A stretch of DNA of 64,000 nucleotides from Halomonas campaniensis (GCF_014193375.1 NZ_JACHZF010000012.1:62001-126000); one strand, 5' to 3'; positions 36,260 to 48,654 are shown, counted from the stretch's first letter. Notes: generated by a model from the sequence alone, not told the origin. A program made the numbers and translations.

Positions 36260-36955
36260 TCAGCTTCTGAACAGGCGCGAATACTGGGTCTCGTGCAGGG
36301 CGCTGGCCAGCGCCAGGCCGTGCAGCGCCGGGCCGAGGGCGTCGTCATCGAGAGTGAGGGCCTCATCCACCGCGGCGACCAGCGCCGGGCGAAGCTGCTC
36401 GACGAGGCGCTGGGCGGCGGTGTGGCCCAGGGGCAGCGCCTTGCAGGCGACGGCCAGCTGGTTCTCCAGCCAGGCCCAGGCGAAGCCGAGCAGCGCCTGG
36501 CGCACGGGAATGCCGCGCACCCGGGCTGCCCAGGCAAACACCGTCACATAGCCCGCCCCCTCCGGCAGCGCCGGCAGATCGCCTGAGCGATCCGGGGGCA
36601 GCAGCGCGAGGCTGCCCAGCAGACGCGTCAGCGATGCCCCGAGGCGCGCATCCTCGGCGGCGAGCTCCGCCGTCTCGCGGTTGGCGGCAAGCCAGGCGTC
36701 CCACTCGGCCAGGGCCTCGCCGTCGCCTTCCGACCAGGCGGCATGCAGGCGCGCCAGCGCCGGCAGCTCGCAGCGGGTCAGGCCATCCTCGAGCACGCCT
36801 TCCAGCCAGTCGCCGAGGCTCACCTCGTCGGTCACCCAGCCCAGCTCGAAGGCGCTCTCCAGCCCCTGGGAGAAGGCGAAGGCGCCGATGGGCAGCGCGG
36901 GGCTGACCCACTGCAGCAACCCGAGCAGGGCCAGGTCGTCGGGCTCAGTGCTCAT
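36260..36955 (-). CDS. ureF: Urease accessory protein UreF
   Basis: Helical chaperone that bridges UreG and UreD on apo-urease and acts as a GTPase-gating factor. 231 residues with [21 protein letters not shown] at the N-terminus, the most conserved part of the family, and [28 protein letters not shown]-like helices in the second half. The ATG lies inside the 3' end of ureE (11-base overlap). Confidence 0.94.
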   Translation of the reverse strand: MSTEPDDLALLGLLQWVSPALPIGAFAFSQGLESAFELGWVTDEVSLGDWLEGVLEDGLTRCELPALARLHAAWSEGDGEALAEWDAWLAANRETAELAAEDARLGASLTRLLGSLALLPPDRSGDLPALPEGAGYVTVFAWAARVRGIPVRQALLGFAWAWLENQLAVACKALPLGHTAAQRLVEQLRPALVAAVDEALTLDDDALGPALHGLALASALHETQYSRLFRS

Positions 36956-37481
36956 GCGCGTGGCCATGGGCATGGGAGTGGCGGTGGTCGTGGCTATGTG
37001 AATGGCCATGTCCATGGCCGTGCGAGTGGCCGTGCCCGCCCAGCTGCTGGTAGGCGCCGGGCTCCGGGTCGAATCGGGCCTGGTGGTGCTCCAGCCGCGC
37101 GCCGAGCCGTTCGGCCAGCTCCTCCAGCACATGGTCCGGCGGAAAGCGCACGTACCCACCTTCCTCGTCCTCGCCCAGCGACAGCTGCACATGGCGGTTG
37201 CCCAGGTGGTAGGCGAGCCGCGCCAGGGGCAGGCCGGCGGCGATGCGGGCGGTGACCACCGGCTCCGCGGCGGCACGGATGCGCACCACCTCGCCGCTCT
37301 CGGCGCGCAGCCCCTCGCCGTCGCGCAGCACCGGGCCGCGGTCCAGGAAGAGGCCGAGGTCGCGGCCGGCGTCGCTCGTCGCCTTGAGGCGGCCGCGAAT
37401 ACGTAGCTCATAAGGCAGCGTCAGGGTGTCGGTGGCCCGGTCTGCCTCGATGGGGCCCAGGCGTTCGGTCAGTGTCAGCAT
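36945..37481 (-). CDS. ureE: Urease nickel metallochaperone UreE
   Basis: Delivers Ni2+ to the UreDFG complex. 178 residues. The N-terminal peptide-binding and central metal-binding domains contain LGLFLDRGPVLRDGEGL and AYHLGNRHVQLSLGED, the latter including the interfacial His. The C-terminal 31 residues are alternating His with Gly/Ser/Ala, 15 histidines in all, giving a nickel-storage tail. The start at 37481 (MLTLTERL) gives AGAGG an eight-base spacing; the ATG two codons upstream at 37487 is also possible. Confidence 0.95.
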   Translation of the reverse strand: MLTLTERLGPIEADRATDTLTLPYELRIRGRLKATSDAGRDLGLFLDRGPVLRDGEGLRAESGEVVRIRAAAEPVVTARIAAGLPLARLAYHLGNRHVQLSLGEDEEGGYVRFPPDHVLEELAERLGARLEHHQARFDPEPGAYQQLGGHGHSHGHGHGHSHSHDHRHSHAHGHAHEH

Positions 37482-37549
37482 TGGCATCGCCTCTGGTGTC
37501 TTTTGCGGCTGATCCGGCGCCGCTCGCCTCGGTTGTCATGGCCTGCGGC

Positions 37550-39261
<1,712 letters not shown>

Positions 39262-39265
<4 letters not shown>

Positions 39266-39588
39266 GACGCGTCTCCCTTGCCTTCCAGCGCACCCATCAC
39301 CTCGCCCCGGAAGCCATAGACATGGCGACGGCCGGCATAGGGAATCAACGTGACCTCGCGGGTCTGGCCCGGCTCGAAGCGGATCGCGGTGCCGGCGGCC
39401 ACATCGAGGCGATGCCCCCGCGCCCGGTCGCGATCGAAGGTGAGCGCCGGGTTGGCCTCGGCGAAGTGGTAGTGGGAGCCGACCTGGATCGGCCGGTCGC
39501 CGGTGTTGGCGACCTCGAGGGTCAGGCGATCACGCCCCTCGCAGAGCGCGATCTCGCCCTCCTTCAGCTGGTATTCGCCAGGAATCAT
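39262..39588 (-). CDS. ureB: Urease beta subunit
   Basis: Structural subunit, 108 residues when begun at [19 protein letters not shown]. Conserved [28 protein letters not shown] and [18 protein letters not shown] are present. GGAG precedes the ATG by about six bases; the 17 extra residues upstream in frame are not family-like. It is ten bases downstream of ureA and overlaps ureC. Confidence 0.97.
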
Positions 39589-39598
39589 CGCAAGCTCC

Positions 39599-39901
39599 TC
39601 AGACAATCGGACCATGAACGGTGACCAGCTTGGTCCCATCCGGGAAGGTGGCCTCCACCTGTACCTCGTCGACCAGCTCTGCCACCCCCTCCATGACGTC
39701 GTCGCGGGTCAGGATCTCGCGGCCGGCGCTCATCAGCTCGGCCACCGTGCGGCCGTCCCGGGCCCCCTCGAGGATCTCGAAGCTGATCAGCGCCACCGCC
39801 TCGGGGTAGTTGAGCTTCAGGCCCCGGGCGCGGCGGCGCTCGGCCAGCTGGGCCGCCATGAACAGCAGCAGCTTGTCCTTGTCTCTGGGGGTCAGTTCCA
39901 T
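39599..39901 (-). CDS. ureA: Urease gamma subunit
   Basis: Structural subunit of the urease trimer, exactly 100 residues as usual. [35 protein letters not shown] and [20 protein letters not shown] are the conserved ends. It follows ureD by 27 bp. Confidence 0.98.
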   Translation of the reverse strand: MELTPRDKDKLLLFMAAQLAERRRARGLKLNYPEAVALISFEILEGARDGRTVAELMSAGREILTRDDVMEGVAELVDEVQVEATFPDGTKLVTVHGPIV

Positions 39902-39928
39902 GGCGTGGTCTCCGTCGAAGGTGAGTGG

Positions 39929-40822
39929 TCAGGTCAGCCAGATACGCGGCACCTGGGCCGGAAGGCCCAGCAGCCGGGGGCGAAGCACCCGCCAGGCGGC
40001 CTCGCAGAGCGCCCAGGCCTCGCGGCACTCCTGGCCCAGGTAGCGCAGCAGCAGCACGCCGTGGCGCACGGTCACCGCCCAGCGAGTCGAGGTGGGAAGC
40101 GCTTCACGCAGTGCCTCGATGGCCTCGCCCTCGTCATCGAGCCCCACCGCCCAGAGGGTCGCCTGTACGCTGGCACCGCCCTGCCCCCAGCGCCCCGTGA
40201 AGCGCGGGTGGGCGGGGTCCAGCGGCTGGCGCTCGAGCCACAACGGCTTGCCGTCGCGAGTGAGTCGGAAGCACTGCTCGATGCGACCCGAGGCATAGGG
40301 CAGCCGGCTTGCCGGACGCCCCAGGGCCATGACCTCCCAGCCCAGGCAGCGGGCGCTGCCGGCCAGCTCGATGGTGGTCCGCTGCTCGCCCCGGGCCCCG
40401 TCGAAGGCGATGGTCTCCTGAGGCAGCCACTCGAGGGTGGCACCCTCCTCCACCCGCAGGTGCGCCTGCTGCCGCCAGGCCACGCCGTGGCTGTCGGCGC
40501 GATAGAGCTTGTTGGCGGCGGGCGTGGTCAGCAGCGCCCGGGCGCCGCTCTCGACGCCGACATCGATGCTCAGGGCGTCGCCGCTGACCAGGCCACCCGG
40601 CGGGTGGAGCAGGTAGAGGTGGCAGGTGCCCTGCGGGCCCTCCGGGTAGAAGGGCCGCTGCACCCGCAGTGGGCCTTGATGGCGGGCATGAACCAGGCGG
40701 GTCACCGCATGGCGGGAGGCGAAGCCCAGATCCAGGGAGGACTCCCAGCGGCGCCCCGCATCGAAGCGATGGCCGGAATCCGTCGGCGGAGTGGCATCCA
40801 GGGAGGTCTCGAAGGCGGTCAT
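39929..40822 (-). CDS. ureD: Urease accessory protein UreD
   Basis: Scaffold on apo-urease that conducts nickel to the active site, 297 residues. Typical segments are LYLLHPPGGLVSGDALSIDV, ALLTTPAANKLYRA and LEWLPQETIAFDGA. It is the first gene of the operon and lies about 25 bases from a predicted sigma-54 start site. Its ribosome-binding site is weak, which may keep accessory protein levels low. Confidence 0.95.
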   Translation of the reverse strand: MTAFETSLDATPPTDSGHRFDAGRRWESSLDLGFASRHAVTRLVHARHQGPLRVQRPFYPEGPQGTCHLYLLHPPGGLVSGDALSIDVGVESGARALLTTPAANKLYRADSHGVAWRQQAHLRVEEGATLEWLPQETIAFDGARGEQRTTIELAGSARCLGWEVMALGRPASRLPYASGRIEQCFRLTRDGKPLWLERQPLDPAHPRFTGRWGQGGASVQATLWAVGLDDEGEAIEALREALPTSTRWAVTVRHGVLLLRYLGQECREAWALCEAAWRVLRPRLLGLPAQVPRIWLT

Positions 40823-40859
40823 CGGCGGCTCGTGGTCCAGCGGGTCTGATCAGTTTTCA

Positions 40860-40874
40860 GCAAGGGGCGTACCA
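40860..40874 (-). promoter_or_regulatory. Sigma-54 promoter of the urease operon
   Basis: Read leftward, TGGTACGCCCCTTGC has the GG and GC of the -24/-12 elements exactly ten bases apart and matches TGGYACG-N4-TTGC. Transcription would start near 40848, about 25 bases before ureD. NtrC-like TGCACC half-sites lie upstream (41026-41031 and 40962-40967, minus strand). Confidence 0.7.
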
Positions 40875-41065
40875 GAATGGGGAGGGAGATATTTTTCTTA
40901 ATATATTCAGTAATTTGAAATATATCCCGAAGCCAGGCCGGCGGCGCCCTCGCCCTCTCGCGGTGCATCAGGGCGGGCCGCCACGCACCTCGCGAGTGCG
41001 GGCGCACGGGCGGGCAGGCCATAAAGGTGCAAGGCGCCACCTGCGAATCACGGGGGCGCCTCGAT

Positions 41066-41093
41066 GCTCGGCGCTCGGCGCTCGGCGCTCGGC
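41066..41093. repeat. Four tandem copies of GCTCGGC
   Basis: A perfect 7-bp tandem repeat directly beyond the urtE stop, in the 280-bp gap before ureD. Otherwise this gap holds only the ureD promoter region and an AT-rich patch (40888-40928). Confidence 0.85.
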
Positions 41094-41102
41094 GCTTCAA
41101 GC

Positions 41103-41800
41103 CTAGACCGTCAAGTGCTCCCTGATCAGCGCATCGGTCAGCTCGCCGATCGGCCCCCTGGCCACCGGCCGTCCGCGGTCCATGATCACGAAGCGGTCGG
41201 CGTACTTGCGGGCGAAGGGCAGCTTCTGCTCCACCAGCAGCACGGTCAGGCCGTCCTCCTGGATCAGCCGGCGGATCACCTCGCCGATCAGGGTGACGAT
41301 ATTGGGCTGGATCCCCTCCCCCGGCTCGTCGAGGATCAGCAGGCGCGGCTCGAGCACCAGCGCCCGGCCGATGGCCAGCTGCTGCTGCTGGCCACCGGAG
41401 AGGTCGCCGCCGCGGCGATGCCTCATCTCCTCGAGTACCGGGAAGAGCTCATAGATGCGTTCGGGAATGCGCTTCAGGCCATCGCTGCGGGCAGCCAGGC
41501 CCGTGCGCAGGTTCTCCTCCACGGTGAGCAGCGGGAAGATCTGCCGCCCCTGGGGCACGTAGCCGATGCCCAGCCGCGAGCGCGCCTCCACCCGCTGGCG
41601 GGTCAGCTCCACGTCGTCGGCGAAGCGGATGCTGCCGGAGGCGATGCCCACCTCGCCCATGATCGCCTTCATCAGGGTGGTCTTGCCCACCCCGTTGCGG
41701 CCCATCACGCAGGTGCACTCCCCTGCCGGCACCTCGAGGTCCAGGTCCCACAGGGTGTGGCTCTCGCCGTAGTACTGGTTGAGCGTGTCGATGGTCAGCA

Positions 41801-41801
<1 letters not shown>
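41103..41801 (-). CDS. urtE: Urea ABC transporter ATP-binding protein UrtE
   Basis: LivF-type ATPase of the urea importer, 232 residues. Walker A is GRNGVGKTT, signature LSGGQQQQLAIGRAL and Walker B LLILDEPGEGIQPN; the GEGIQPNIV segment is diagnostic for UrtE. Its ATG overlaps the urtD stop (TGATG). It is the last gene of urtABCDE, directly before the urease operon. Confidence 0.96.
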
Positions 41802-42633
<832 letters not shown>

Positions 42634-42637
<4 letters not shown>

Positions 42638-43779
42638 GCGGATACCTCACTGCCGGTGGGTTCGTCATCATCCGGCCGTCGCCGACGCCTGATCCGCCAG
42701 GCGAGCAGGCCGGCCACGCCCCTCGGCAGGAACACCGTGACCAGCACGAAGAGCCCACCCAGGGCGAACAGCCAGGCGTCGGGCATCACCCCGGTGAACA
42801 CCGTCTTGGCGTAGTTGACGAGTATCGCCCCGATCACCGCGCCATAGAGGGTCGCGCGCCCGCCCAGCGCCACCCAGAGCACGATCTCGATGGAGAACAG
42901 CGGCGAGAACTCGCTGGGGTTGATGATGCCCACCTGGGGCACGTACAAGGCGCCGGCGACCCCCGCCAGCATCGCCGAGACCACGAAGACGAACAGCTGG
43001 ACGCGCTCGACCCGGTAGCCGAGGAAGCGGGTGCGCGCCTCGGCATCGCGGGTCGCCACGCAGACCCGCCCCAGCTTGCTGCCGACGATGGCGCGGCACA
43101 GCAGATAGCCCAGCGCCAGGGCCACGCCGCTGGCCAGGAAGAGCCCGAGGCGAGTCTGGTCACTGCGCAGGTTGAAGCCGAGGATGTCGCGGAAGTCGGT
43201 CAGCCCGTTGTTGCCGCCGAAGCCCATCTCGTTGCGGAAGAAGGCCAGCATCAGGGCGAAGGTCAGCGCCTGGGTGATGATCGAGAGGTAGACCCCGGTG
43301 ACCCGGGAGCGGAAGGCCAGGAAGCCGAACACCAGCGCCAGCGCGCCCGGGGCCAGCAGCACCATCAGGAAGGCGAACCAGGCCATGTCGAAGCCGGCCC
43401 AGTACCAGGGCAGCGCATCCCAGTTGAGGAACACCATGAAGTCCGGCAGCTCCGGGTGGCCGTAGACCCCGCGGTCGCCGATCTGGCGCATCAGGTACAT
43501 GCCCATGGCGTAGCCGCCCAGGGCGAAGAAGGCGCCGTGGCCGAGGCTCAGGATGCCGAGATAGCCCCACACCAGGTCCACGGCGACGGCGAGCAGCGCG
43601 TAGCTCAGGTACTTGCCGAAGAGGTTGACGGTATAGGCGTTGACGTGGAGCGGATGGCCCTGGGGCAGGGCCACATGCAGCAGCGTCACCAGGGTCATGG
43701 CGGCCAGCAGCACGGCCAGGAACAGCTGCGTCGAGCGCTCCGCGAAGGGGCGCGTCAGCCAGAATCTCGAAGCCTGCAT
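42634..43779 (-). CDS. urtC: Urea ABC transporter permease UrtC
   Basis: LivM-type inner-membrane permease, 381 residues, with about eight to ten hydrophobic segments. Characteristic parts are DLVWGYLGILSLGHGAFFALGGYAMGMYLMR, FGGNNGLTDFRDILGF and EIVLWVALGGRATLYGAVIGAILVNYAKTVF. It starts four bases after the urtB stop. Confidence 0.95.
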
Positions 43780-43782
43780 GGG

Positions 43783-45381
43783 TCAGCCCTCCGCCGCGCG
43801 GCCCTTCTGCGGAAAGAGTCCGCGGGGGCGTTTCTGGATGAACAGGATGATGAAGACCAGCACGATGATCTTGGCCAGCACGGCGCCGGCCCAGGGCTCC
43901 AGCACCTGGTTGATCACGCCCAGCGACAGGCCCGCCACCAGGGTGCCCCAGAGGTTCCCGACGCCGCCGAACACCACCACCATGAAGGAGTCGATGATGT
44001 AGTTCTGGCCCAGGTTGGGCCCGACGTTGGTGAGCTGGGAGAGCGCCACCCCGGCCAGGCCCGCGACCCCGGAGCCCAGGGCGAAGGTGAGGATATCGAC
44101 CCGGGTCGCGCGGATGCCCATGGAGCGCGCCATGGCGCGATTCTGGGTCACCGCCCGCACCTCGAGCCCGAGCCGGGTGCGGCGCATGATCAGCATCAGG
44201 CCGGCGAACACCGCCAGGGCGAAGCCGATCACCACCATGCGGTTGAGCGTCAGCGACAGGGCGTCGTTGATGGCGATGGAGCCGCTCATCCACTCCGGCG
44301 AGACCACCGTGCGGTTCTGCGGCGAGATCACCGTGCGCACCAGCTGCTGCAGGATCAGGCTGATGCCGAAGGTGGCCAGCAGGGTCTCCAGCGGCCGGCC
44401 CTTGAGGAACTGGATCACCCCGCGCTCGATGGCGATGCCGGCCAGCGCCGCCACCAGGAAGCCGGCGGGGACCGACAGCACCAGCGCCAGGCCCGGCTGG
44501 CCGGGCAGCAGCTGCTGCATGGCCCAGGTGGTGTAGGCGCCGAGCATGATCAGCTCGCCGTGGGCCATGTTGATCACCCCCATCACGCCGAAGGTGATGG
44601 CCAGGCCGATGGCCGCCAGCACCAGCACCGAGCCCAGCGACAGGCCGAAGTAGAGGGTCTCGGCGGCGCGGTTGACCTTGATCATCTGCTCGATGCCGTT
44701 GAGGGCGCTTCGGGCGGCATCAACCAGCACCGGGTCGTCGCCCGAAGCCGCACGGGCAAGTGCCACCCGCACGCGAGGATGCAGGCTGCCCTCGAGGTCC
44801 GCCACCGCGGCCACCTCGCCCTGCTCCAGGCGGTGGATGGCCAGTGCCTGGCTCAGCCGCTGGCGTACCCGGGCGTCCTCCTCGCCCTCGATCACCTCGG
44901 CCAGGGGACCGGCCAGGTCGGCGTCCACCTCGCCCAGCAGCCGCTCGGCGGAGGCGCGGCGCAGCGTGAGGTCCGGTGCGTAGAGGTCCACCACGGCGAT
45001 GGCGCTGCGCAGCTGGTTGCGCAGGGCATTGTTGATGCCGATGCGGTCCAGGTCGCGGCGCGACATCTCGCCGAGCGGCTCGCCGGTGAGGGCATCCTCC
45101 ACCGGCCAGTCGCGGCCGCGGTTGTCGAGCACCACCACGAAGCGGCCGTCGTCGGCGCGCTGCAGTCGCCCGTCGAGCAGGGCCTGCAGCCAGCCGCGGG
45201 CCCGTTCGTCGTCGCTCTGCACGATGGCTTCGATGCCGGCGGCCTTGTCGGCAAAGGAACCGACGTCCAGCGCCTCGAGCAGCGCGATGGCGGCCGAGTC
45301 GTCGTCGGCCGAGGGCTGCGCCTGGGCGCCCAGGGGCACGGCCAGCAGCGACAGCAGCCAGAAAAAAAGGAGACGCCTCAT
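43783..45381 (-). CDS. urtB: Urea ABC transporter permease UrtB, with large N-terminal domain
   Basis: LivH-type permease, 532 residues. A signal sequence (MRRLLFFWLLSLLAVPLGAQA) is followed by a ~210-residue helical domain with HEAT-like units (LRRASAERLLGEVDADLAGPLAEVI, VRQRLSQALAIHRLEQ) that would face the periplasm. The C-terminal ~300 residues form the membrane permease (GVMGVINMAHGELIMLGAYTTWAM, FGGVGNLWGTLVAG). The long form is usual for urea-type transporters. The start at 45381 has AAGGA upstream. Confidence 0.94.
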   Translation of the reverse strand: MRRLLFFWLLSLLAVPLGAQAQPSADDDSAAIALLEALDVGSFADKAAGIEAIVQSDDERARGWLQALLDGRLQRADDGRFVVVLDNRGRDWPVEDALTGEPLGEMSRRDLDRIGINNALRNQLRSAIAVVDLYAPDLTLRRASAERLLGEVDADLAGPLAEVIEGEEDARVRQRLSQALAIHRLEQGEVAAVADLEGSLHPRVRVALARAASGDDPVLVDAARSALNGIEQMIKVNRAAETLYFGLSLGSVLVLAAIGLAITFGVMGVINMAHGELIMLGAYTTWAMQQLLPGQPGLALVLSVPAGFLVAALAGIAIERGVIQFLKGRPLETLLATFGISLILQQLVRTVISPQNRTVVSPEWMSGSIAINDALSLTLNRMVVIGFALAVFAGLMLIMRRTRLGLEVRAVTQNRAMARSMGIRATRVDILTFALGSGVAGLAGVALSQLTNVGPNLGQNYIIDSFMVVVFGGVGNLWGTLVAGLSLGVINQVLEPWAGAVLAKIIVLVFIILFIQKRPRGLFPQKGRAAEG

Positions 45382-45430
45382 GGGTTCATCCTTCACGGTA
45401 GGGAGAAGCGAAAAGGGTCAAGCGGGCGTG

Positions 45431-45452
45431 CGCCCCGCCGGACGGCGGGGCG
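45431..45452 (-). terminator. GC-rich hairpin between urtA and urtB
   Basis: CGCCCCGCCG and CGGCGGGGCG form a 10-bp stem with a two-base loop, 10 bp beyond the urtA stop on the minus strand. No U-run. It probably allows more UrtA than permease to be made. Confidence 0.5.
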
Positions 45453-45462
45453 GGTGAGGGCG

Positions 45463-46806
45463 TTACTCGGCCAGGGCGGCCTCGGCCTCCTCGGCCGCGG
45501 TGCTGCCGCCGCAGGAGCCGCTGGCGACGTTGTAGTTGCCGCAGCGCATCGGGGCGCGCCAGTCGGCAATCAGGTCGCGGGACCCCGGCAGGTAGTCGGA
45601 CCAGGCGTCGCCGACCACGGTGGAGGGCGTCTGCCAGACGATGTCGAACTGGCCGTTGTCCTGGACCTCGCCGATCAGCACCGGCTTGGTGATGTGGTGG
45701 TTGGGCATCATCGCCGCATAGCCGCCGGTCAGGTTGGGCACGGCCACGCCGATGATCGCGTCCTTGACCGCATCCACCTCGGTGGTGCCGGCCTTGCGCA
45801 CCGCTTCCGCCCACATGTTGAAGCCGATGTAGTGGGCCTCCATGGGGTCGTTGGTCACCGCCTCCTCGTCGCCGGTCCACTCGATCCAGGCGTCGATGAA
45901 GTCGTAGTTGGCGTCGGTGTCGACGCTCATGAAGTAGTTCCAGGCGGCCAGGTGGCCGACCAGCGGGCCGGTGTCGATCCCGGTCAGCTCCTGCTCGCCC
46001 ACCGAGAAGGCCACCACCGGGATATCCGCGGCGTCGATGCCCTGGTTGGCCAGCTCGCGGTAGAAGGGCACGTTGGCGTCGCCGTTGATGGTGGAGACCA
46101 CCGCGGTCTTCTTGCCCTCGGAGCCGAAGCGGCGGATCTCGGCGACGATGTTCTGCCAGTCGGAGTGGCCGAACGGCGTGTAGTTGACCAGGATGTCCTC
46201 CTCGGCCACCCCGAACTCCTCCTGAAGGTAGGCCTCGAGGATGCGGTTGGTGGTGCGCGGATAGACGTAGTCGGTGCCGGCCAGCACCCAGCGCTCCACG
46301 CCGACCTGGTCATGCAGGTAGTTCACCGCCGGGATGGCCTGCTGGTTGGGCGCCGCCCCGGTATAGAAGACGTTCTCGGAGGACTCTTCCCCCTCGTACT
46401 GCACCGGGTAGAAGAGCAGGCCGTTGAGCTCCTCGAAGACCGGCAGCACCGCCTTGCGCGACACCGAGGTCCAGTTGCCGAAGACCACGTCCACCTCGTG
46501 CTGGGCGAGCAGCTCCCGGGCGCGCTCGGCGAACAGCGGCCAGTTGGAGGCCGGGTCCACCACCACTGCCTCGAGCTGGCGGCCGAGCAGGCCGCCCTCC
46601 TCGTTCTGCTTCGCGACCAGCATCTCCACGGTGTCCTTGAGCACCGTCTCGCTGATGGCCATGGTGCCGGAGAGCGAGTGCAGGATGCCGACCTTGATGG
46701 GATCCTCCTGGGCAAGGGCCTGGCCACCGGCCCCCAGCAGGGAGGCGGTCAGCAGCGCAGTGGTCAGGGGGCGCAGTCGCAGCGTCTTGCGATGGGACAG
46801 GGTCAT
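45463..46806 (-). CDS. urtA: Urea ABC transporter substrate-binding protein UrtA
   Basis: Periplasmic urea receptor, 447 residues. A signal peptide ends at ALAQEDP. UrtA-specific segments include KVGILHSLSGTMAISETVLKD, NWTSVSRKAVLPVFE, LLFYPVQYEGEESSENVFYTGAAPNQQAIPA and GTDYVYPRTTN. AAGGAG lies upstream of the ATG at 46806. A C-terminal CGNYNVASGSCGG pair of cysteines may form a disulfide. It is the first gene of the urt operon. Confidence 0.96.
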   Translation of the reverse strand: MTLSHRKTLRLRPLTTALLTASLLGAGGQALAQEDPIKVGILHSLSGTMAISETVLKDTVEMLVAKQNEEGGLLGRQLEAVVVDPASNWPLFAERARELLAQHEVDVVFGNWTSVSRKAVLPVFEELNGLLFYPVQYEGEESSENVFYTGAAPNQQAIPAVNYLHDQVGVERWVLAGTDYVYPRTTNRILEAYLQEEFGVAEEDILVNYTPFGHSDWQNIVAEIRRFGSEGKKTAVVSTINGDANVPFYRELANQGIDAADIPVVAFSVGEQELTGIDTGPLVGHLAAWNYFMSVDTDANYDFIDAWIEWTGDEEAVTNDPMEAHYIGFNMWAEAVRKAGTTEVDAVKDAIIGVAVPNLTGGYAAMMPNHHITKPVLIGEVQDNGQFDIVWQTPSTVVGDAWSDYLPGSRDLIADWRAPMRCGNYNVASGSCGGSTAAEEAEAALAE

Positions 46807-46861
46807 GAGAATCTCCTTGCTCCCCGAGGGGGGGGTCGTTGTTGTGTGGCAACAAGACAAA

Positions 46862-46876
46862 GCAAGGGCTGCGCCA
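46862..46876 (-). promoter_or_regulatory. Sigma-54 promoter of urtABCDE
   Basis: Read leftward, TGGCGCAGCCCTTGC has GG and GC exactly ten bases apart, as in -24/-12 promoters. The start would be near 46850, about 45 bases before urtA. Confidence 0.7.
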
Positions 46877-46952
46877 TCAGGCGACATTCCCACGAAAGAT
46901 TCGATATAACAGCAGGTTGCTTGACGGGACCGGCGGCTCGTCGGCGCCGGGC

Positions 46953-47043
46953 TGCACCCGTCCGGTGCAGGAGACCCGGGGGCGCGGCCGTCCCGTGCAC
47001 CGCGCCTGCCGCACCGCCCGCCCCGCTGCACTCCCGCGGTGCA
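46953..47043. promoter_or_regulatory. NtrC-type enhancer sites upstream of urtA
   Basis: TGCACC-N5-GGTGCA at 46953-46969 is a perfect match to the NtrC palindrome. TGCACT-N5-GGTGCA at 47027-47043 differs by one base. Their centres are 74 bp apart, seven helical turns, so they lie on one face of the DNA. A half-site TGCACC lies at 46996-47001 between them. They sit about 100-180 bp upstream of the sigma-54 promoter. Confidence 0.72.
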
Positions 47044-47111
47044 CGCCCCGGCCCGGAGCGATGCAACCGGGGCCCTGGCGCTCGAGGCCACCTCCCGGCC
47101 CACCATGCAAC

Positions 47112-47138
47112 AGGGGCGCCGACGGTAGCGGCGCCCCT
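47112..47138 (-). terminator. Hairpin downstream of tctA
   Basis: AGGGGCGCCG and CGGCGCCCCT form a perfect 10-bp stem with a 7-base loop, 26 bp after the tctA stop. It should separate the tct transcript from the urt control region. Confidence 0.55.
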
Positions 47139-47163
47139 GTCGAGGGTCACGGCAGGCGAAGGC

Positions 47164-48654
47164 TCAGGCCAGGGCGCGCTGCAGGGCCTTCCTGGCCAGC
47201 GGCAGCGCCAGGGAGAGCAGCGCGATGACCAGCAGCACCAGGGAGATCGGCTTCTCGACGAAGATCATCCAGTCGCCGCCGGAGATCTGCAGGGCCCGGC
47301 GCATGGACTCCTCCATGATGTTGCCGAGGATCAGCGCCAGGATCAGCGGCGCGGCCGGGAAGCCGAACAGGCGCATGCCCAGGCCCAGCAGGCCGAAGCC
47401 GAGCAGCAGCAGCAGGTCGAAGACGCTGAAGCTCATGCCGTAGACGCCGATCATGCAGAAGATCAGGATCAGCGAGAGCAGCAGCGGGCGCGGCAGGTCG
47501 AGGATCCTGGCGATCAGCGGGATCAGCGGCAGGTTCAGCACCAGCAGGAAGATGTTGCCGATGTACATGCTGGCGATCACCCCCCAGAACACGTCCGGGC
47601 GCTGCTCGAGCATCATCGGCCCGGGGGTGACCCCCATCACCAGCAGCGCGCCGAGCAGCACCGCGGTGGTGCCCGACCCGGGCACGCCCAGGGTCAGCAG
47701 CGGCACGAAGGAGCCGGTACAGGCGGCGTTGTTGGCGGACTCCGGCGCCGCCACGCCCTTGATGTTGCCCTTGCCGAAGGTGTCGCCGTCCTTGGCCAGG
47801 CGCTTCTCCATGCTGTAGCCGAGGAAGGAGCCGATCGTCGCGCCGGCCCCGGGCAGCACCCCGGTGAAGAAGCCCAGCACCGAGCTTCTGCCGATGGGCC
47901 CGGCGATCTCCTTCACCTCGCCCCGCGTCAGCCTGAGCGAGCCGATGGCGTTGCGCGGCTGCTCCTTGCCACCGCCGCCGCGCAGCAGCATGACGAACAC
48001 CTCGGCCAAGGCGAAGATGCCCAGCGCCACCACCAGGAAGTCGATGCCGTCGAGCAGGTGGGCCGAGCCGAAGGTGAAGCGCTCGGTGCCGGTCTGCAGG
48101 TCGATGCCCATGATCGAGATCATCACCCCGACCACCGCGGCGATCAGCCCCTTGACCAGCGACTTGTCGGAGAGCGAGACCACCGCGGTCAGGCCCAGCA
48201 CCATGAGGGCGAAGTACTCGGCCGGACCGAAGCTGACCGCCACCTTCGACAGCAGCGGGGCCACCAGCATCAGGAAGACGATGGAGATGGTGCCACCGAT
48301 GAAGGAGGCATAGGCGGCGATGGCCAGGGCCTTGCCGGCCATGCCCTGCTTGGCCATGGGATAGCCGTCGAAGGAGGTGGCCACGGTGCCTGCCACGCCC
48401 GGCGCGTTGAGCAGGATCGACGAGGTGGAGCCACCGAAGATCGCGCCATAGTAGACCCCCGCCATCAGGATCAGGCCCGACGAGGGCTCCATGGCGAAGG
48501 TGATGGGGATCATCAGCGCCAGCGCGCTGATCGGCCCCAGGCCGGGGAGCATGCCGATGATGGTGCCGGCGAAGACGCCGAAGAAGACGTAGGCGATATT
48601 CATGGGCTCCAGCGCGATGCCGAAGCCGTACATCAGGTTGTTCAGGGCTTCCAT
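47164..48654 (-). CDS. tctA: Tripartite tricarboxylate transporter, large permease TctA
   Basis: 496-residue inner-membrane protein with about eleven hydrophobic segments. Family signatures are GMLPGLGPISALALMIPITF near the N-terminus and GFFTGVLPGAGATIGSFLGY in the second half, the internally repeated GxLPGxG motif that forms the substrate path. It works with TctB and TctC to import a carboxylate by Na+/H+ symport. Substrate may be citrate or another di/tricarboxylate. Confidence 0.95.
   Translation of the reverse strand: MEALNNLMYGFGIALEPMNIAYVFFGVFAGTIIGMLPGLGPISALALMIPITFAMEPSSGLILMAGVYYGAIFGGSTSSILLNAPGVAGTVATSFDGYPMAKQGMAGKALAIAAYASFIGGTISIVFLMLVAPLLSKVAVSFGPAEYFALMVLGLTAVVSLSDKSLVKGLIAAVVGVMISIMGIDLQTGTERFTFGSAHLLDGIDFLVVALGIFALAEVFVMLLRGGGGKEQPRNAIGSLRLTRGEVKEIAGPIGRSSVLGFFTGVLPGAGATIGSFLGYSMEKRLAKDGDTFGKGNIKGVAAPESANNAACTGSFVPLLTLGVPGSGTTAVLLGALLVMGVTPGPMMLEQRPDVFWGVIASMYIGNIFLLVLNLPLIPLIARILDLPRPLLLSLILIFCMIGVYGMSFSVFDLLLLLGFGLLGLGMRLFGFPAAPLILALILGNIMEESMRRALQISGGDWMIFVEKPISLVLLVIALLSLALPLARKALQRALA

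Larger units (their letters stand above)
46807..47163. other. Regulatory region upstream of urtA
   Basis: This 357-bp stretch holds a sigma-54 promoter, two NtrC-like palindromes plus a half-site, and the terminator hairpin of tctA, each listed separately. A C-run of eight G/C bases near 46830 lies in the leader. No coding sequence is supported. Confidence 0.75.

Noticed and set aside
36945-37040. His-rich stretch at the ureE end as an independent repeat element
   Set aside because: It is the known His-rich nickel tail of UreE, in frame and ending at the ureE stop.
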